From the NCBI RefSeq assembly GCF_004799445.1, contig NZ_SSNA01000202.1, positions 62,001 to 126,000 of the forward strand: a stretch of 64,000 bases of DNA. Direction: 5' to 3'. Origin of the DNA: Bradyrhizobium sp. (GTDB lineage Bacteria; Pseudomonadota; Alphaproteobacteria; Rhizobiales; Xanthobacteraceae). Below are positions 34,927 through 43,605 of the stretch, piece by piece. The translations under genes and the position numbers were made by a program. Position 1 is the stretch's first letter. Each line of letters starts with the position of its first letter. The notes under the pieces were generated by a model. The model did no database searches. It saw only the letters and a list, made by a program, of their open reading frames with translations, and was not told the origin of the DNA.

Positions 34927-35178
34927 CTATTGCTTGTCGCCCATGTGGTGCGGCACCGATGTACCGGGGCCGCCGCGATAGTGGTGACCTCCAGTGTGCT
35001 TAGGCGTGGTGGACATGCCTACCGTCTCCTTCTTCCCCATGTGATGGGGAACTTCGGTCTTCGGTCCGCCTGAGTAATGGTGACCGTTGTTTTCGCTGTC
35101 GGAACTGGTCTGTGCCATCGCGGGAAAAGCTGCGAACGAGGCCGCAATCGCGGCAGCAATAATTCTATTAGTGATCAT
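34927..35178 (-). CDS. Small exported His/Met-rich repeat protein
   Basis: An 83-residue protein. Residues 1-23 form a signal peptide ending AMAQ. The mature part has two copies of a 19-residue module, GHHYSGGPKTEVPHHMG and GHHYRGGPGTSVPHHMG, giving eight His in two HHY...PHHM frames. Metal binding is inferred from composition and place. The ATG at 35178 follows GGAGAAA; an upstream ATG would break the signal peptide. It is transcribed opposite to the cus genes and a FixK-type box lies 55 bp upstream. I know no named family. Confidence 0.72.
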   Translation of the reverse strand: MITNRIIAAAIAASFAAFPAMAQTSSDSENNGHHYSGGPKTEVPHHMGKKETVGMSTTPKHTGGHHYRGGPGTSVPHHMGDKQ

Positions 35179-35232
35179 GTCTGTTTCTCCGGCCAATGCA
35201 AACACAGTCAATCACGTCGCCGGCTTTAACTT

Positions 35233-35246
35233 TTGACCCAAATCAA
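35233..35246 (-). promoter_or_regulatory. FixK/FNR-type box before the His-rich gene
   Basis: TTGACCCAAATCAA is a perfect TTGA-N6-TCAA site, centred about 61 bp before the ATG of the His-rich gene. A -10 at class II distance is only weakly visible. It lies in the 319-bp gap (35179-35497) that also holds the box at 35400-35413; I see nothing else there. Confidence 0.5.
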
Positions 35247-35399
35247 GCTGCTCCCGTCGCCTCGGGCGGAGTGAAGAACTCCTGCGAATGGAGGGCGCCA
35301 AGGTTTCGGCGTTGCTCATTCGGTCAGTTCTTTCCCGTCCAAGGTGGCATCTGACCGGACGTTCGAAATCGTGCGCATCGCGATCCTCACAGGGCGATG

Positions 35400-35413
35400 T
35401 TGATATGCGTCAA
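35400..35413 (+). promoter_or_regulatory. FixK/FNR-type box before the Spy-like gene
   Basis: TTGATATGCGTCAA is a TTGA-N6-TCAA site. A -10-like TATATT at 35436-35441 begins about 30 bp after the box centre, the spacing of a class II FNR/FixK promoter. Transcription would start near 35448, 50 nt before the Spy-like ATG. Confidence 0.6.
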
Positions 35414-35497
35414 GTGTCCGGGTGCTGCTCTCAGTTATATTCAATTTAAAGAAATTTAGGGCCGGGAAGGTCCGCCTTCGCCGACGGGAGAAGAGCC

Positions 35498-36208
35498 ATG
35501 AAGCGATTGATGATGGCGACCGCACTCTCGGTCGCGGCACTTATCACCCCGACATGGGCACAATCCCCAGCCGAACACGATTCGCATCACCCGGCGGACA
35601 GCGCACAATCCGCGCCCGCTCCAGCAAATCCGGCGCCCAACTCGCCCGGCATGGCCGCGCCGGGCGGTATGGGTAACATGCCCATGATGGGCATGATGAA
35701 CGACATGAAGGACATGATGAGCGGCATGTCCATGATGCACAACATGGGGATGATGGGAATGATGGGCCCCGGCATGGGCGGCATGGCAACCATCGATCGC
35801 ATTGAAGGCCGCATCGCATTTCTGCGAACCGAACTCAAGATCACCGATGCCCAGGCGAGCGCCTGGAACGGTTTTGCCGACGCGTTGCGTACAAATGCAA
35901 AGAAGCTCGCCGAAGTTCGCGCATCGATGATGGCCAAGCCGGCTGATGCGCAAGCAAAGCCTGCGACAATGGCAGACCGTCTTGACCAGCAGGAGCAATG
36001 GCTTCTGGCGCGGCTCGACGGCGTCCGGACGATGAAGTCTGCTTTCGCCAAGCTGAACGAGACATTGTCGGATGACCAAAAGAAAACCGCTAACGATCTG
36101 CTCGCTCCCCATATGGGGATGGGCATGATGGCGATGATGGGATCGCAGATGGGGCCAGGGAGGATGCAACCCGGTCAGATGCAAATGCCCGGCGCGGGAA
36201 GCAAATAG
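35498..36208 (+). CDS. Met-rich Spy/CpxP-like periplasmic protein
   Basis: A 236-residue exported protein with a signal peptide ending TWAQ. A low-complexity region from about 50 to 95 holds more than 20 Met residues in MMGMM-type runs. The helical domain with two LTxxQ-like motifs (LKITDAQASAW, LNETLSDDQKK) marks the Spy/CpxP family of ATP-independent chaperones. The Met-rich tract could bind Cu(I). GGGAGAAGAG precedes the ATG. It ends the copper region. Confidence 0.82.
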   Translation: MKRLMMATALSVAALITPTWAQSPAEHDSHHPADSAQSAPAPANPAPNSPGMAAPGGMGNMPMMGMMNDMKDMMSGMSMMHNMGMMGMMGPGMGGMATIDRIEGRIAFLRTELKITDAQASAWNGFADALRTNAKKLAEVRASMMAKPADAQAKPATMADRLDQQEQWLLARLDGVRTMKSAFAKLNETLSDDQKKTANDLLAPHMGMGMMAMMGSQMGPGRMQPGQMQMPGAGSK

Positions 36209-36350
36209 CCCCCACGCTCGTCTCGCGCCTGCTCGGCTGGCCCGCAGAAAAGAAATACGGCAATGGCTGACGTGAGGCGTCTCAGGAGGAATCTGGCGTG
36301 CCGGAATGCTCGCGGAACTTCCAAGGCCGCCTGAGACTTGGGCTCGCTTG

Positions 36351-37337
36351 TTAGGCGACCGGCTCTTCCGCCCGCAGGGCGCGGGGCTCCGGCGGAGACG
36401 CCGTAACACATTCGACGGCGATTAAATGTTCGGTCACGGTGATGCACTCGGCCAGCATCACCTCTTCAACTCCAAACGCTACTTCGACAGCCGGAAGCGG
36501 CGCTTCTTCGTCAATCTCTTCAGGAACAAGCGGCGGCGATTTGACCGTTTCTGGAAAGATGCCGAATTGGCCCGCTACCTCCTGGAGCGGCTTTTGTTTG
36601 TCGGCCCAGTGCAGGGCGGTGTAGTCGAAGCCGTGCACGATGGTGGGTTTGACGATTTCGAAATAGGGCGAGATGTCGAAATCGCGTGGCATGTAGAGCG
36701 ATGAATCGCGGATATGAAGGATCTCGCGCCGCGCCTGCCTGGAGCCGGCGCGGGTGATCTTGGGCAGGATCGGGTAGCGCACGGCGTCGAATGCTTGCGC
36801 GATCAGGGCCGAGCAGATGATCTTGGTGGGGTCGCCCGAACCGAACGCGATCATGCGCCGGCGCCAGCGCTGCGGGATCGGCAGCGGAATCAGATAGCGC
36901 ATCAGGTCGAGAATATTCTTGGTGTCGTAGCCGAAACCGATCCGGTTGATGGCGTAGCGGCAGACCGTGTTGCGGTCCTCATACATCAGGCCGACCGGCC
37001 GGCATAGCCGGGTGTGATAGGGGAAATATTTCGATAGCGGCGCCGACGTCACGCCCTCGCCGATATTGGCTTCGATCAGGACATGCGGTTCGCCGTCGGG
37101 TTCGGTCGCGCCGTCGATCGGGCCGACGAACAGCGCGGAATGCGACCAGGTCGACTGCGTGAGATATTTGATGATGCCGGAAACGCGGTTGTTGCCCTCG
37201 ACCAGCAGGACATCGCCGGGTTCGATAACACCGCGCAGATGCTCGGGATCGCTCGGCGTGAACGGCTCATAGCCCGGCACTTCCTTCTGAAGGTAGGAAG
37301 CGATCAGCTTGCCGACGGTATCGAGCACGAAGCCCAC
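36351..37337 (-). CDS. YiiX/YebB-like NlpC/P60 cysteine hydrolase
   Basis: A 328-residue protein of the circularly permuted NlpC/P60 fold. H66 (TWSHSALFVG), the acidic IEANIGEGV and C175 (IICSALIAQAF) would form the catalytic set. The conserved PGDVLLVEGN start of the domain lies near residue 40. Related proteins act on lipids or peptides at membranes. No signal peptide is evident. A C-terminal acidic extension of about 70 residues has no recognised domain. It is divergent from the flavoenzyme gene. Confidence 0.8.
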   Translation of the reverse strand: MGFVLDTVGKLIASYLQKEVPGYEPFTPSDPEHLRGVIEPGDVLLVEGNNRVSGIIKYLTQSTWSHSALFVGPIDGATEPDGEPHVLIEANIGEGVTSAPLSKYFPYHTRLCRPVGLMYEDRNTVCRYAINRIGFGYDTKNILDLMRYLIPLPIPQRWRRRMIAFGSGDPTKIICSALIAQAFDAVRYPILPKITRAGSRQARREILHIRDSSLYMPRDFDISPYFEIVKPTIVHGFDYTALHWADKQKPLQEVAGQFGIFPETVKSPPLVPEEIDEEAPLPAVEVAFGVEEVMLAECITVTEHLIAVECVTASPPEPRALRAEEPVA

Positions 37338-37429
37338 GGTATCTTCCCCCCAGCGGCTTTGCTGACCGCCTTTTCTCGTTCCTTTATCATGGTCGAAAGC
37401 CGTTGCAATTTAGTTCATGCAGCGCGCCG

Positions 37430-37445
37430 ATCAATCATGATTGAT
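37430..37445. promoter_or_regulatory. Perfect 16-bp palindrome in a divergent promoter region
   Basis: ATCAATCATGATTGAT equals its own reverse complement. It lies 93 bp before the YiiX-like gene and 84 bp before the flavoenzyme gene, an operator-like position. No regulator gene is adjacent, so the binding protein is unknown. Confidence 0.45.
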
Positions 37446-37529
37446 TCACCATGATGGTTGCCGCTGGCGTCCGGATGCGGCAAGTTCGCTAGATGTTCCC
37501 CCTGTTTTCAAAATTCCGGAAACCATGAC

Positions 37530-38933
37530 ATGGCAATGACGCGGCGCGATCTCCTGTCGGCATCCGCGGCGATCGCGGTGGCGCCGGCCCTTGGCGGGCG
37601 CGCATGGGGCGCGCCCTTGCCGCGCGAGGCCGACATTGTCGTGATCGGCGCGGGCGCCGCCGGCATCGCCGCGGCGCGGCGTATCCAGGCCGCCAACCGC
37701 AGGGTTATCGTGGTGGAGGCGGCGGGTCAGATCGGCGGGCGCTGCCTGACCGATGCGGCGACATTCGAGATGCCGTTCGATCGCGGCGCGCGCTGGCTGC
37801 ACAATCCCGACACCAATCCGATGATCAGGCTCGCGCGCAATGCCGGGCTCGATGTTGCCGCCACGCCGCTCGGCCAGAGGATCCGCATCGGCCAACGGAA
37901 CGCCCGGGCCGGCGAAACCGAGGAACTTCTGGCAGCCCTCGTGCGCGCCAACCGTGCCATCGACGAGGCCTCCCGCGGCAAGGCCGATGTGTCCTGCGCC
38001 TCGGTACTGCCGAAGGATCTGGGCGACTGGGCGGGGACGGCGGAATTCGTGCTCGGCGCCAGCGCCACCGGCAAGGATCTCAGAGATGTCTCGGTCATGG
38101 ACAAGATCCGGGCGCAGGAGCGCAATGCCACGATCGGCTGCCGCCAGGGCTTGGGCACCTTGATCGCCAGGCTCGGTGAGCAGGTCCCGCTGGTGCTGTC
38201 GACGCCGGCAAGCCAGATCAGCTGGAGCGGCCGCGACGTCGCCGTGGAGACGCCAGCCGGCAGGATCGCCGCGCGCGCCGCCATCATCACGGTGTCGAGC
38301 AACGTGCTCGCGGCTGGGAATATCAAATTCACGCCCGAGATCCCCAAGCGTCAGCTCGACGCCGCGGCGAAATTGAGTCTCGGCAGCTACGATCGCATCG
38401 CCCTGCAACTGCCGGGCAACCCGCTGGGGCTGGGGCGCGACGACGCGGTCATCGAGCAGAGCAACTCCACCCGCACGGCGATGCTGTTTGCAAATATCGG
38501 AGGATCGTCGCTGTGCGCGATCGATGTCGCAGGCTCGTTCGGCCGCGATCTTTCCGGCCAGGGCGAAAAGGTGATGGTCGCGTTCGCGGTGGAATGGCTG
38601 ACCAGGCTGTTCGGCAGCGAGCTCGCGGCCGCGGTCAGGAAATCGAGCGCGACGCGCTGGAACGCGTCGCCGTTCACGCTCGGTGCGATGTCGGTGGCGC
38701 CGCCCGGTGGGCAACCATCGCGAAAAATCCTCACCGAACCGATCGGCTGCATGTTCCTCGCGGGCGAGGCAACCCACGAGACCCTGTGGGGCACGGTTGA
38801 CGGCGCCTGGGAAAGCGGCGAGCGCGCGGCCGAGGCGGCGCTGCGGAAAATCGGCGCGCTCAACGAACCGGGGACGGCGCCCGCGCGCGCGCCGAAACAG
38901 CGCGGCCGCGGCGCGGGAGCGCCGGTCAATTGA
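37530..38933 (+). CDS. FAD-dependent amine-oxidase-type enzyme with Tat signal
   Basis: About 467 residues. A twin-arginine signal (MTRRDLLSASAAIAVAPALG) precedes the FAD-binding VVIGAGAAGIAAARRI and IGGRCLTD motifs. The C-terminal GCMFLAGEATHETLWGTVDGAWESGERAA is typical of flavin monoamine oxidases. It probably oxidises an amine in the periplasm; the substrate is unknown. The stop overlaps the TTG start of the next gene. Confidence 0.87.
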   Translation: MAMTRRDLLSASAAIAVAPALGGRAWGAPLPREADIVVIGAGAAGIAAARRIQAANRRVIVVEAAGQIGGRCLTDAATFEMPFDRGARWLHNPDTNPMIRLARNAGLDVAATPLGQRIRIGQRNARAGETEELLAALVRANRAIDEASRGKADVSCASVLPKDLGDWAGTAEFVLGASATGKDLRDVSVMDKIRAQERNATIGCRQGLGTLIARLGEQVPLVLSTPASQISWSGRDVAVETPAGRIAARAAIITVSSNVLAAGNIKFTPEIPKRQLDAAAKLSLGSYDRIALQLPGNPLGLGRDDAVIEQSNSTRTAMLFANIGGSSLCAIDVAGSFGRDLSGQGEKVMVAFAVEWLTRLFGSELAAAVRKSSATRWNASPFTLGAMSVAPPGGQPSRKILTEPIGCMFLAGEATHETLWGTVDGAWESGERAAEAALRKIGALNEPGTAPARAPKQRGRGAGAPVN

Positions 38934-39652
38934 ATTCCATCAGCCATGTCGAGGCCGCTCCCGGGAGCCACGGTCACTTGAAATCATCGCAGCCGAAAGC
39001 GTTGATCTCGTGGTCAAGCGGCAAGGACAGCGCTTTCGCGGTTCATGAAGTCAGGCGCGCGGCGGGATACGACGTCGTCGGCGCACTGACCACGGTGACC
39101 GAGACCTTCGGCCGCGTGTCGATCCACGGCGTCCGGCAGGAGATTTTACACGCGCAGCTGGAGGCGGCGGGATTGCCGCCGCGCATCGTGCCGATCCCCT
39201 ATCCCTGTCCGAACGAGATTTACGAAGCGCGGATGGGGGAGGCTGTCGCCAGCGCCGTGCGGCAAGGCATCACCCATATCATCTTCGGCGATCTCTACCT
39301 CGCCGATATCAGGGCCTATCGCGAAGCGAGGCTCGCCGGCACCGGCGTCACGCCGGTGTTTCCGCTCTGGGAACGGCCGACCCTGCCGCTGGCGCAGGCG
39401 ATGATCGCCAGCGGCATGGAAGCCTATCTCGCGACCGTCGATCTGAAGAAATTGCCGGCCGCATTCGCGGGACGCAAATTCGACCTGCAGCTGCTGGCCG
39501 ATTTGCCCGGCGGTGTCGACGCCTGCGGCGAGAACGGCGAGTTTCACACTTGCGTGGTGGCCGGGCCGATGTTTGCGCGCCCGCTTCCGGTCACCACCGG
39601 CGAGCGCGTCGAGCGCGACGGCTACGCTTATTGCGATCTGGTGCTGGGATAG
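38930..39652 (+). CDS. Dph6-type ATP pyrophosphatase
   Basis: Up to 240 residues. The PP-loop motif SWSSGKDSAFAV and later GEFHTCVVAGPMF place it in the ATP-PPase family of eukaryotic diphthine-ammonia ligase. Bacteria have no diphthamide, so the substrate is unknown; an amidation reaction is likely. The TTG at 38930 overlaps the upstream stop as TTGA. Another TTG at 38981 is possible and closer to the PP-loop, so the start is uncertain. Confidence 0.83.
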   Translation: MNSISHVEAAPGSHGHLKSSQPKALISWSSGKDSAFAVHEVRRAAGYDVVGALTTVTETFGRVSIHGVRQEILHAQLEAAGLPPRIVPIPYPCPNEIYEARMGEAVASAVRQGITHIIFGDLYLADIRAYREARLAGTGVTPVFPLWERPTLPLAQAMIASGMEAYLATVDLKKLPAAFAGRKFDLQLLADLPGGVDACGENGEFHTCVVAGPMFARPLPVTTGERVERDGYAYCDLVLG

Positions 39653-39657
39653 ACGCC

Positions 39658-39823
39658 GTCGTCCCGGCCAAGCCAACGGGTGGCGCGAATGCGCGCCCGA
39701 TGACAGGCTCCGCGCGAGCCGGGACCCATAACCACAAAATTATTATTGTTGTGACGGCTGGGGCGGCAATCTTTCAAGCAATTGACATCGGTGGTTATGG
39801 GTCCCGGCGTTCGCCGGGACGAC
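39658..39823. repeat. Palindromic repeat (gtcgtcccgg family) at a convergent junction
   Basis: Begins GTCGTCCCGGCCAAGC and ends GTTCGCCGGGACGAC. The pieces GAGCCGGGACCCATAACCAC and GTGGTTATGGGTCCCGG are inverted. It lies between the convergent Dph6-type gene and pheT. Confidence 0.75.
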
Positions 39824-39854
39824 AATGAGGAACAGAGTCCGATGGAATCGGAAT

Positions 39855-42275
39855 CTAGCGCAGCACGCCGCCGGTCTTCTTGTTGACCTCGGCAATAATC
39901 TTTGCGGCCACCGCGTCGATCTCCTGATCGGTCATGGTCCTCTCGCGCGGCTGCATCGTGACCGCAATCGCGACCGACTTCTTGCCGTCGTCGATGCCGT
40001 TGCCTTCGTAAACGTCGAACACCCCGACTGAAGTGATCAGCTTTTTGTCGACGCCTTGCGCCGCGCGCACGATGTCACCAGCCTTTACGGCGCGATCGAC
40101 GATGAAGGCAAAATCCCGCGACACCGGCTGGAAGGCCGAGAGTTCGAGCGCCGGCTTGGCGCGGGTCGGCTTCTGCTTGGCGTCGGGAATGCGATCCAGA
40201 ATCACCTCGAAGGCGACCAGCGGGCCGTCGGCGCCGAGCGCCTCCAGCGCGCGCGGATGCAGCTCGCCGAAATAGCCGAGCACGTTTTGCGGGCCGATCT
40301 GGATAGTGCCGGAACGACCGGGATGCAGCCAGTCCGGCCCGCCGGGCACGACCTGCAGCGCCTGCGTCGGCGCGCCGGCGGCCGACAGCACTGCAAACGC
40401 ATCGGCCTTGGCGTCGAGCGCGTCGGCCACCGCCGAGCCGGACCAGTGCCGGCCGAGGCCTTGCGAGGACGCAAAGCCGTGGCGCAGGCCTGATGCGGCG
40501 ATCAGTTGATCTTCCGGCCTGTCGCCCCTGAACACCTGGCCCACTTCGAACAGCGCGACATCGGCAAAGCCGCGATCGGAATTGGCCTGCGCTGCCGCAA
40601 CCAGACCCGGCAGCAGGCCCGGCCGCATGTCGGACAGGTCAGAGGCAATGGGATTGGCGAGCGCGAGTTCGCTCTTGCCGCCGCCGAACAATTCGGCATG
40701 CGGTCTGGAGATGAACGACCATGTCACCGCCTCGACCATGCCGCGCGCGGCGAGTGCGCGCTTGGCGCGGCGGGTACGCAGCTGGATCGGCTTGAGGATC
40801 GGCTTGCGCGGCGCGTCGCCACGTTCGAACGGCGTCATCGGCACCTTGTCGATGCCGAAAATGCGCACGATTTCCTCGACGATGTCGGCCTTGCCGTGGA
40901 CGTCGGACCGCCACGACGGCACCGCGATTTTCACCACCGCGCCGCTGCCGACCATCATGAAGCCGAGATGGCCGAGGATGCGTTTCATCTCCGCGACCGG
41001 CACGTCGATGCCGGCGAGGCGTTTGACCTCGGTTACCGGGAAATCGATCACGCGGTCGTCGCCGAACACCTTGCCGACGACGACGTTTTCAGACGGCGTG
41101 CCGCCGCAGATCTCCATCACCAGCCGGGTGGCCATCTCGAGCCCCGGCACCATGAAGGCCGGATCGACGCCGCGCTCGAAACGATAGCGCGCGTCCGAAT
41201 TGATGCCGAGCTTGCGGCCGGTCTGGGCGATGTTGATCTCGTTCCACAGCGCCGATTCGATCAGCACGTCGGTGGTCGCTTCCGAGCAGCCGGAGGCTTC
41301 GCCGCCCATGATGCCCGCCAGCGATTCGACGCCGTGATCGTCGGCGATCACGCAAGTACCGCTGTCGAGCGCGTAAGTGCGGCCGTCGAGCGCCAGCAGC
41401 GTCTCGCCGTCACGTGCGCGGCGCACGATGAGATCGCCCTTCACCTTGGCGGCGTCGAACACATGCAGAGGCCGGGCGCGGTCATAGGTCATGAAGTTGG
41501 TGATATCGACCAGCGCGTTGATCGGCCGCAGCCCGATCGAGGTCAGGCGCTTTTGCAGCCACTCCGGCGACGGGCCGTTCTTGACGCCGCGCACCAGCCG
41601 CAGCGCAAAACCCGGACACAGCGTCGCGTCCTCGACCGTCACTTTCACCGGGCAGGGGAATTCGCCCTTGATGGCGCGGATAGCGGGGTCCTTGAACCGG
41701 CCCATGTCGGCGGCGGAAAGATCGCGCGCGATGCCGTGCACGCCGGTGCAGTCCTGCCGGTTCGGCGTCAGATTGATTTCAAGCACGGGATCGCCGAGCC
41801 CGGCCCACTGCGCGTAGGCAGCGCCGATCGGCGCATCGGCCGGCAGTTCCATGATGCCGTCATGATCCTCGGAAATCTGCAGTTCGGCCGCCGAGCACAG
41901 CATGCCGCGGCTCTCGACCCCGCGGATGGTGCCGATTCCAAGGGTGATGTTCTTGCCGGGAATGAAGGTGCCGGGAGCCGAGAACACGCTGACGAGACCG
42001 GCGCGGGCATTCGGCGCGCCACACACGACCTGCACCGGCGCGGCGAGCCCCTGTTCATTTTTTTGGCCGGTCTCCACCATGCAGACCCGCAGGCGATCCG
42101 CATTGGGGTGCTGCTCGGCGGAGATCACGCGCGCGATGGTGAACGGCGAAAGCAGCTTCGCCTTGTCCTCGATGTTCTCGACCTCGAGCCCGATCATGGT
42201 GAGCTTGTCGGCGAGCTTTTCCAAAGGCTCGTCGGTCTCGAGATGGTCTTTCAGCCAGGAGAGGGTGAATTTCAC
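39855..42275 (-). CDS. pheT: Phenylalanine-tRNA ligase beta subunit
   Basis: An 806-residue subunit. The start MKFTLSWLKDHLETDEPLE, the tRNA-binding domain (ARVISAEQHPNADRLRVC) and the C-terminal anticodon-binding fold (SRDFAFIVDRAVKAGDIV) are present. It forms an alpha2-beta2 enzyme with PheS that charges tRNA-Phe. It overlaps pheS by 4 bp (ATGA). Confidence 0.97.
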   Translation of the reverse strand: MKFTLSWLKDHLETDEPLEKLADKLTMIGLEVENIEDKAKLLSPFTIARVISAEQHPNADRLRVCMVETGQKNEQGLAAPVQVVCGAPNARAGLVSVFSAPGTFIPGKNITLGIGTIRGVESRGMLCSAAELQISEDHDGIMELPADAPIGAAYAQWAGLGDPVLEINLTPNRQDCTGVHGIARDLSAADMGRFKDPAIRAIKGEFPCPVKVTVEDATLCPGFALRLVRGVKNGPSPEWLQKRLTSIGLRPINALVDITNFMTYDRARPLHVFDAAKVKGDLIVRRARDGETLLALDGRTYALDSGTCVIADDHGVESLAGIMGGEASGCSEATTDVLIESALWNEINIAQTGRKLGINSDARYRFERGVDPAFMVPGLEMATRLVMEICGGTPSENVVVGKVFGDDRVIDFPVTEVKRLAGIDVPVAEMKRILGHLGFMMVGSGAVVKIAVPSWRSDVHGKADIVEEIVRIFGIDKVPMTPFERGDAPRKPILKPIQLRTRRAKRALAARGMVEAVTWSFISRPHAELFGGGKSELALANPIASDLSDMRPGLLPGLVAAAQANSDRGFADVALFEVGQVFRGDRPEDQLIAASGLRHGFASSQGLGRHWSGSAVADALDAKADAFAVLSAAGAPTQALQVVPGGPDWLHPGRSGTIQIGPQNVLGYFGELHPRALEALGADGPLVAFEVILDRIPDAKQKPTRAKPALELSAFQPVSRDFAFIVDRAVKAGDIVRAAQGVDKKLITSVGVFDVYEGNGIDDGKKSVAIAVTMQPRERTMTDQEIDAVAAKIIAEVNKKTGGVLR

Positions 42276-43354
42276 GAGCTCAATCCTCCCGCCAGCGTCG
42301 GGATGTCGAGCGGCTTGAAGCCGTAATGGCTCAGCCAGCGCACGTCGCTCTCGAACAGCTGCCGCAGGTCGGACATGCCGTATTTCAGCATCGCGATGCG
42401 ATCGATGCCCATGCCCCAGGCAAAGCCCTGATAGACCTCGGGGTCGATGCCGCAGGCGCGCAGCACGTTGGGGTGCACCATGCCGCAGCCGAGAATCTCC
42501 AACCAGTCTTCGCCTTCACCGAAGCGGATCTCGCCCTTGTCGCGCCGGCACTGGATGTCGACCTCAAGCGAGGGCTCGGTGAACGGAAAGAACGACGGGC
42601 GGAAGCGCATGTTGATGTGATCGACCTCGAAGAACGCCTTGCAGAATTCATGCAGGATCCATTTGAGGTGGCCGAGATGCGAGCCCTTGTCGATCACAAG
42701 GCCTTCGACCTGATGGAACTGCGGCGTATGGGTCGCGTCCGAATCGATGCGGTAGGTCCGCCCCGGGCAGATCACGCGGATCGGCGGCTTCTGGGTGAGC
42801 ATGGTGCGGACCTGCACCGGCGAGGTGTGGGTTCGCAACAGCATCCGCGAGCCGTCTTCTTTCGGATTGAAGAAGAACGTGTCGTGCATCTCCCGCGCCG
42901 GATGGCCTTCGGGAAAATTCAGTCTGGTGAAATTGTAGTCGTCGGTTTCGATATCAGGACCTTCGGCGATCGAAAATCCCATGTCGGCGAAGATCGCCGT
43001 GAGTTCATCCATGACCTGGCTGAGCGGATGGATCCGGCCCTGTTCGGTAAGGGCCTCGCGCGGCGGCAGCGTGACGTCGATGGTCTCGGAGGCAAGCCTT
43101 GCGTCGAGCGCCTTCGATTTCAGGATATCGCGGCGCGCGGTCAGCGCCTGCGTGACGTTGTCCCTGGCGAGGTTGATCGCCGCACCCTGCGTCTTGCGCT
43201 CGTCCGGCGACATCTTGCCGAGGGTCGCCAGCAGCGCGGAGATCGAGCCCTTCTTTCCGAGTGCGGCGACGCGCACGGCCTCGAGGGCGGCTTCGTCGGG
43301 CGCTTCGGCGATCTGGCCAAGGATAGTTTGTTCAAGGGTTGCGAGGTCGGACAC
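42272..43354 (-). CDS. pheS: Phenylalanine-tRNA ligase alpha subunit
   Basis: A 360-residue class II synthetase subunit with an N-terminal coiled coil and the catalytic motifs HPLSQVMDELTAIF, LLRTHTSPVQVRTM and GMGIDRIAMLKYG. It provides the active site for Phe activation. The gap of about 250 bp upstream holds a repeat; I find no Phe-codon leader peptide or T-box. Confidence 0.97.
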   Translation of the reverse strand: MSDLATLEQTILGQIAEAPDEAALEAVRVAALGKKGSISALLATLGKMSPDERKTQGAAINLARDNVTQALTARRDILKSKALDARLASETIDVTLPPREALTEQGRIHPLSQVMDELTAIFADMGFSIAEGPDIETDDYNFTRLNFPEGHPAREMHDTFFFNPKEDGSRMLLRTHTSPVQVRTMLTQKPPIRVICPGRTYRIDSDATHTPQFHQVEGLVIDKGSHLGHLKWILHEFCKAFFEVDHINMRFRPSFFPFTEPSLEVDIQCRRDKGEIRFGEGEDWLEILGCGMVHPNVLRACGIDPEVYQGFAWGMGIDRIAMLKYGMSDLRQLFESDVRWLSHYGFKPLDIPTLAGGLSS

Positions 43355-43450
43355 GGATCAACTCTCTTCTTCCAAAAGGCCGCTGGTTGTGGCCGCGCCG
43401 GGGCCGAAAGGTCAAGCAAAAAGCCCAAGAATGAGGGGATGGATGATTCC

Positions 43451-43552
43451 TAGAGCGAGATGACTTTTCGCTGAATCGTCATCTCGCTCTATCTTTTTGT
43501 TTGAGCATGATCTTTTCGGAAAACCGCTGCCCACTTTTCCGGATCATGCTCT
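43451..43552. repeat. 14-bp perfect hairpin plus inverted gagcatgatccgg-family repeat
   Basis: TAGAGCGAGATGAC (43451-43464) and GTCATCTCGCTCTA (43478-43491) form a perfect 14-bp stem with a 13-nt loop. Immediately after lies an inverted copy (43503-43552) of the 3507-3556 repeat. The pair fills the gap between pheS and the divergent Cys-rich gene. Confidence 0.85.
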
Positions 43553-43605
43553 GGCGTTTGAACCCCTTTTAAGCGTCGCTGCGACCAAGAACCTGTTCGA
43601 GCAAG

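Noticed and set aside
43355..43605. A Phe leader peptide or T-box controlling pheST
   Set aside because: The gap is taken up by the hairpin and an interspersed repeat; no Phe-rich short frame or T-box core is visible.
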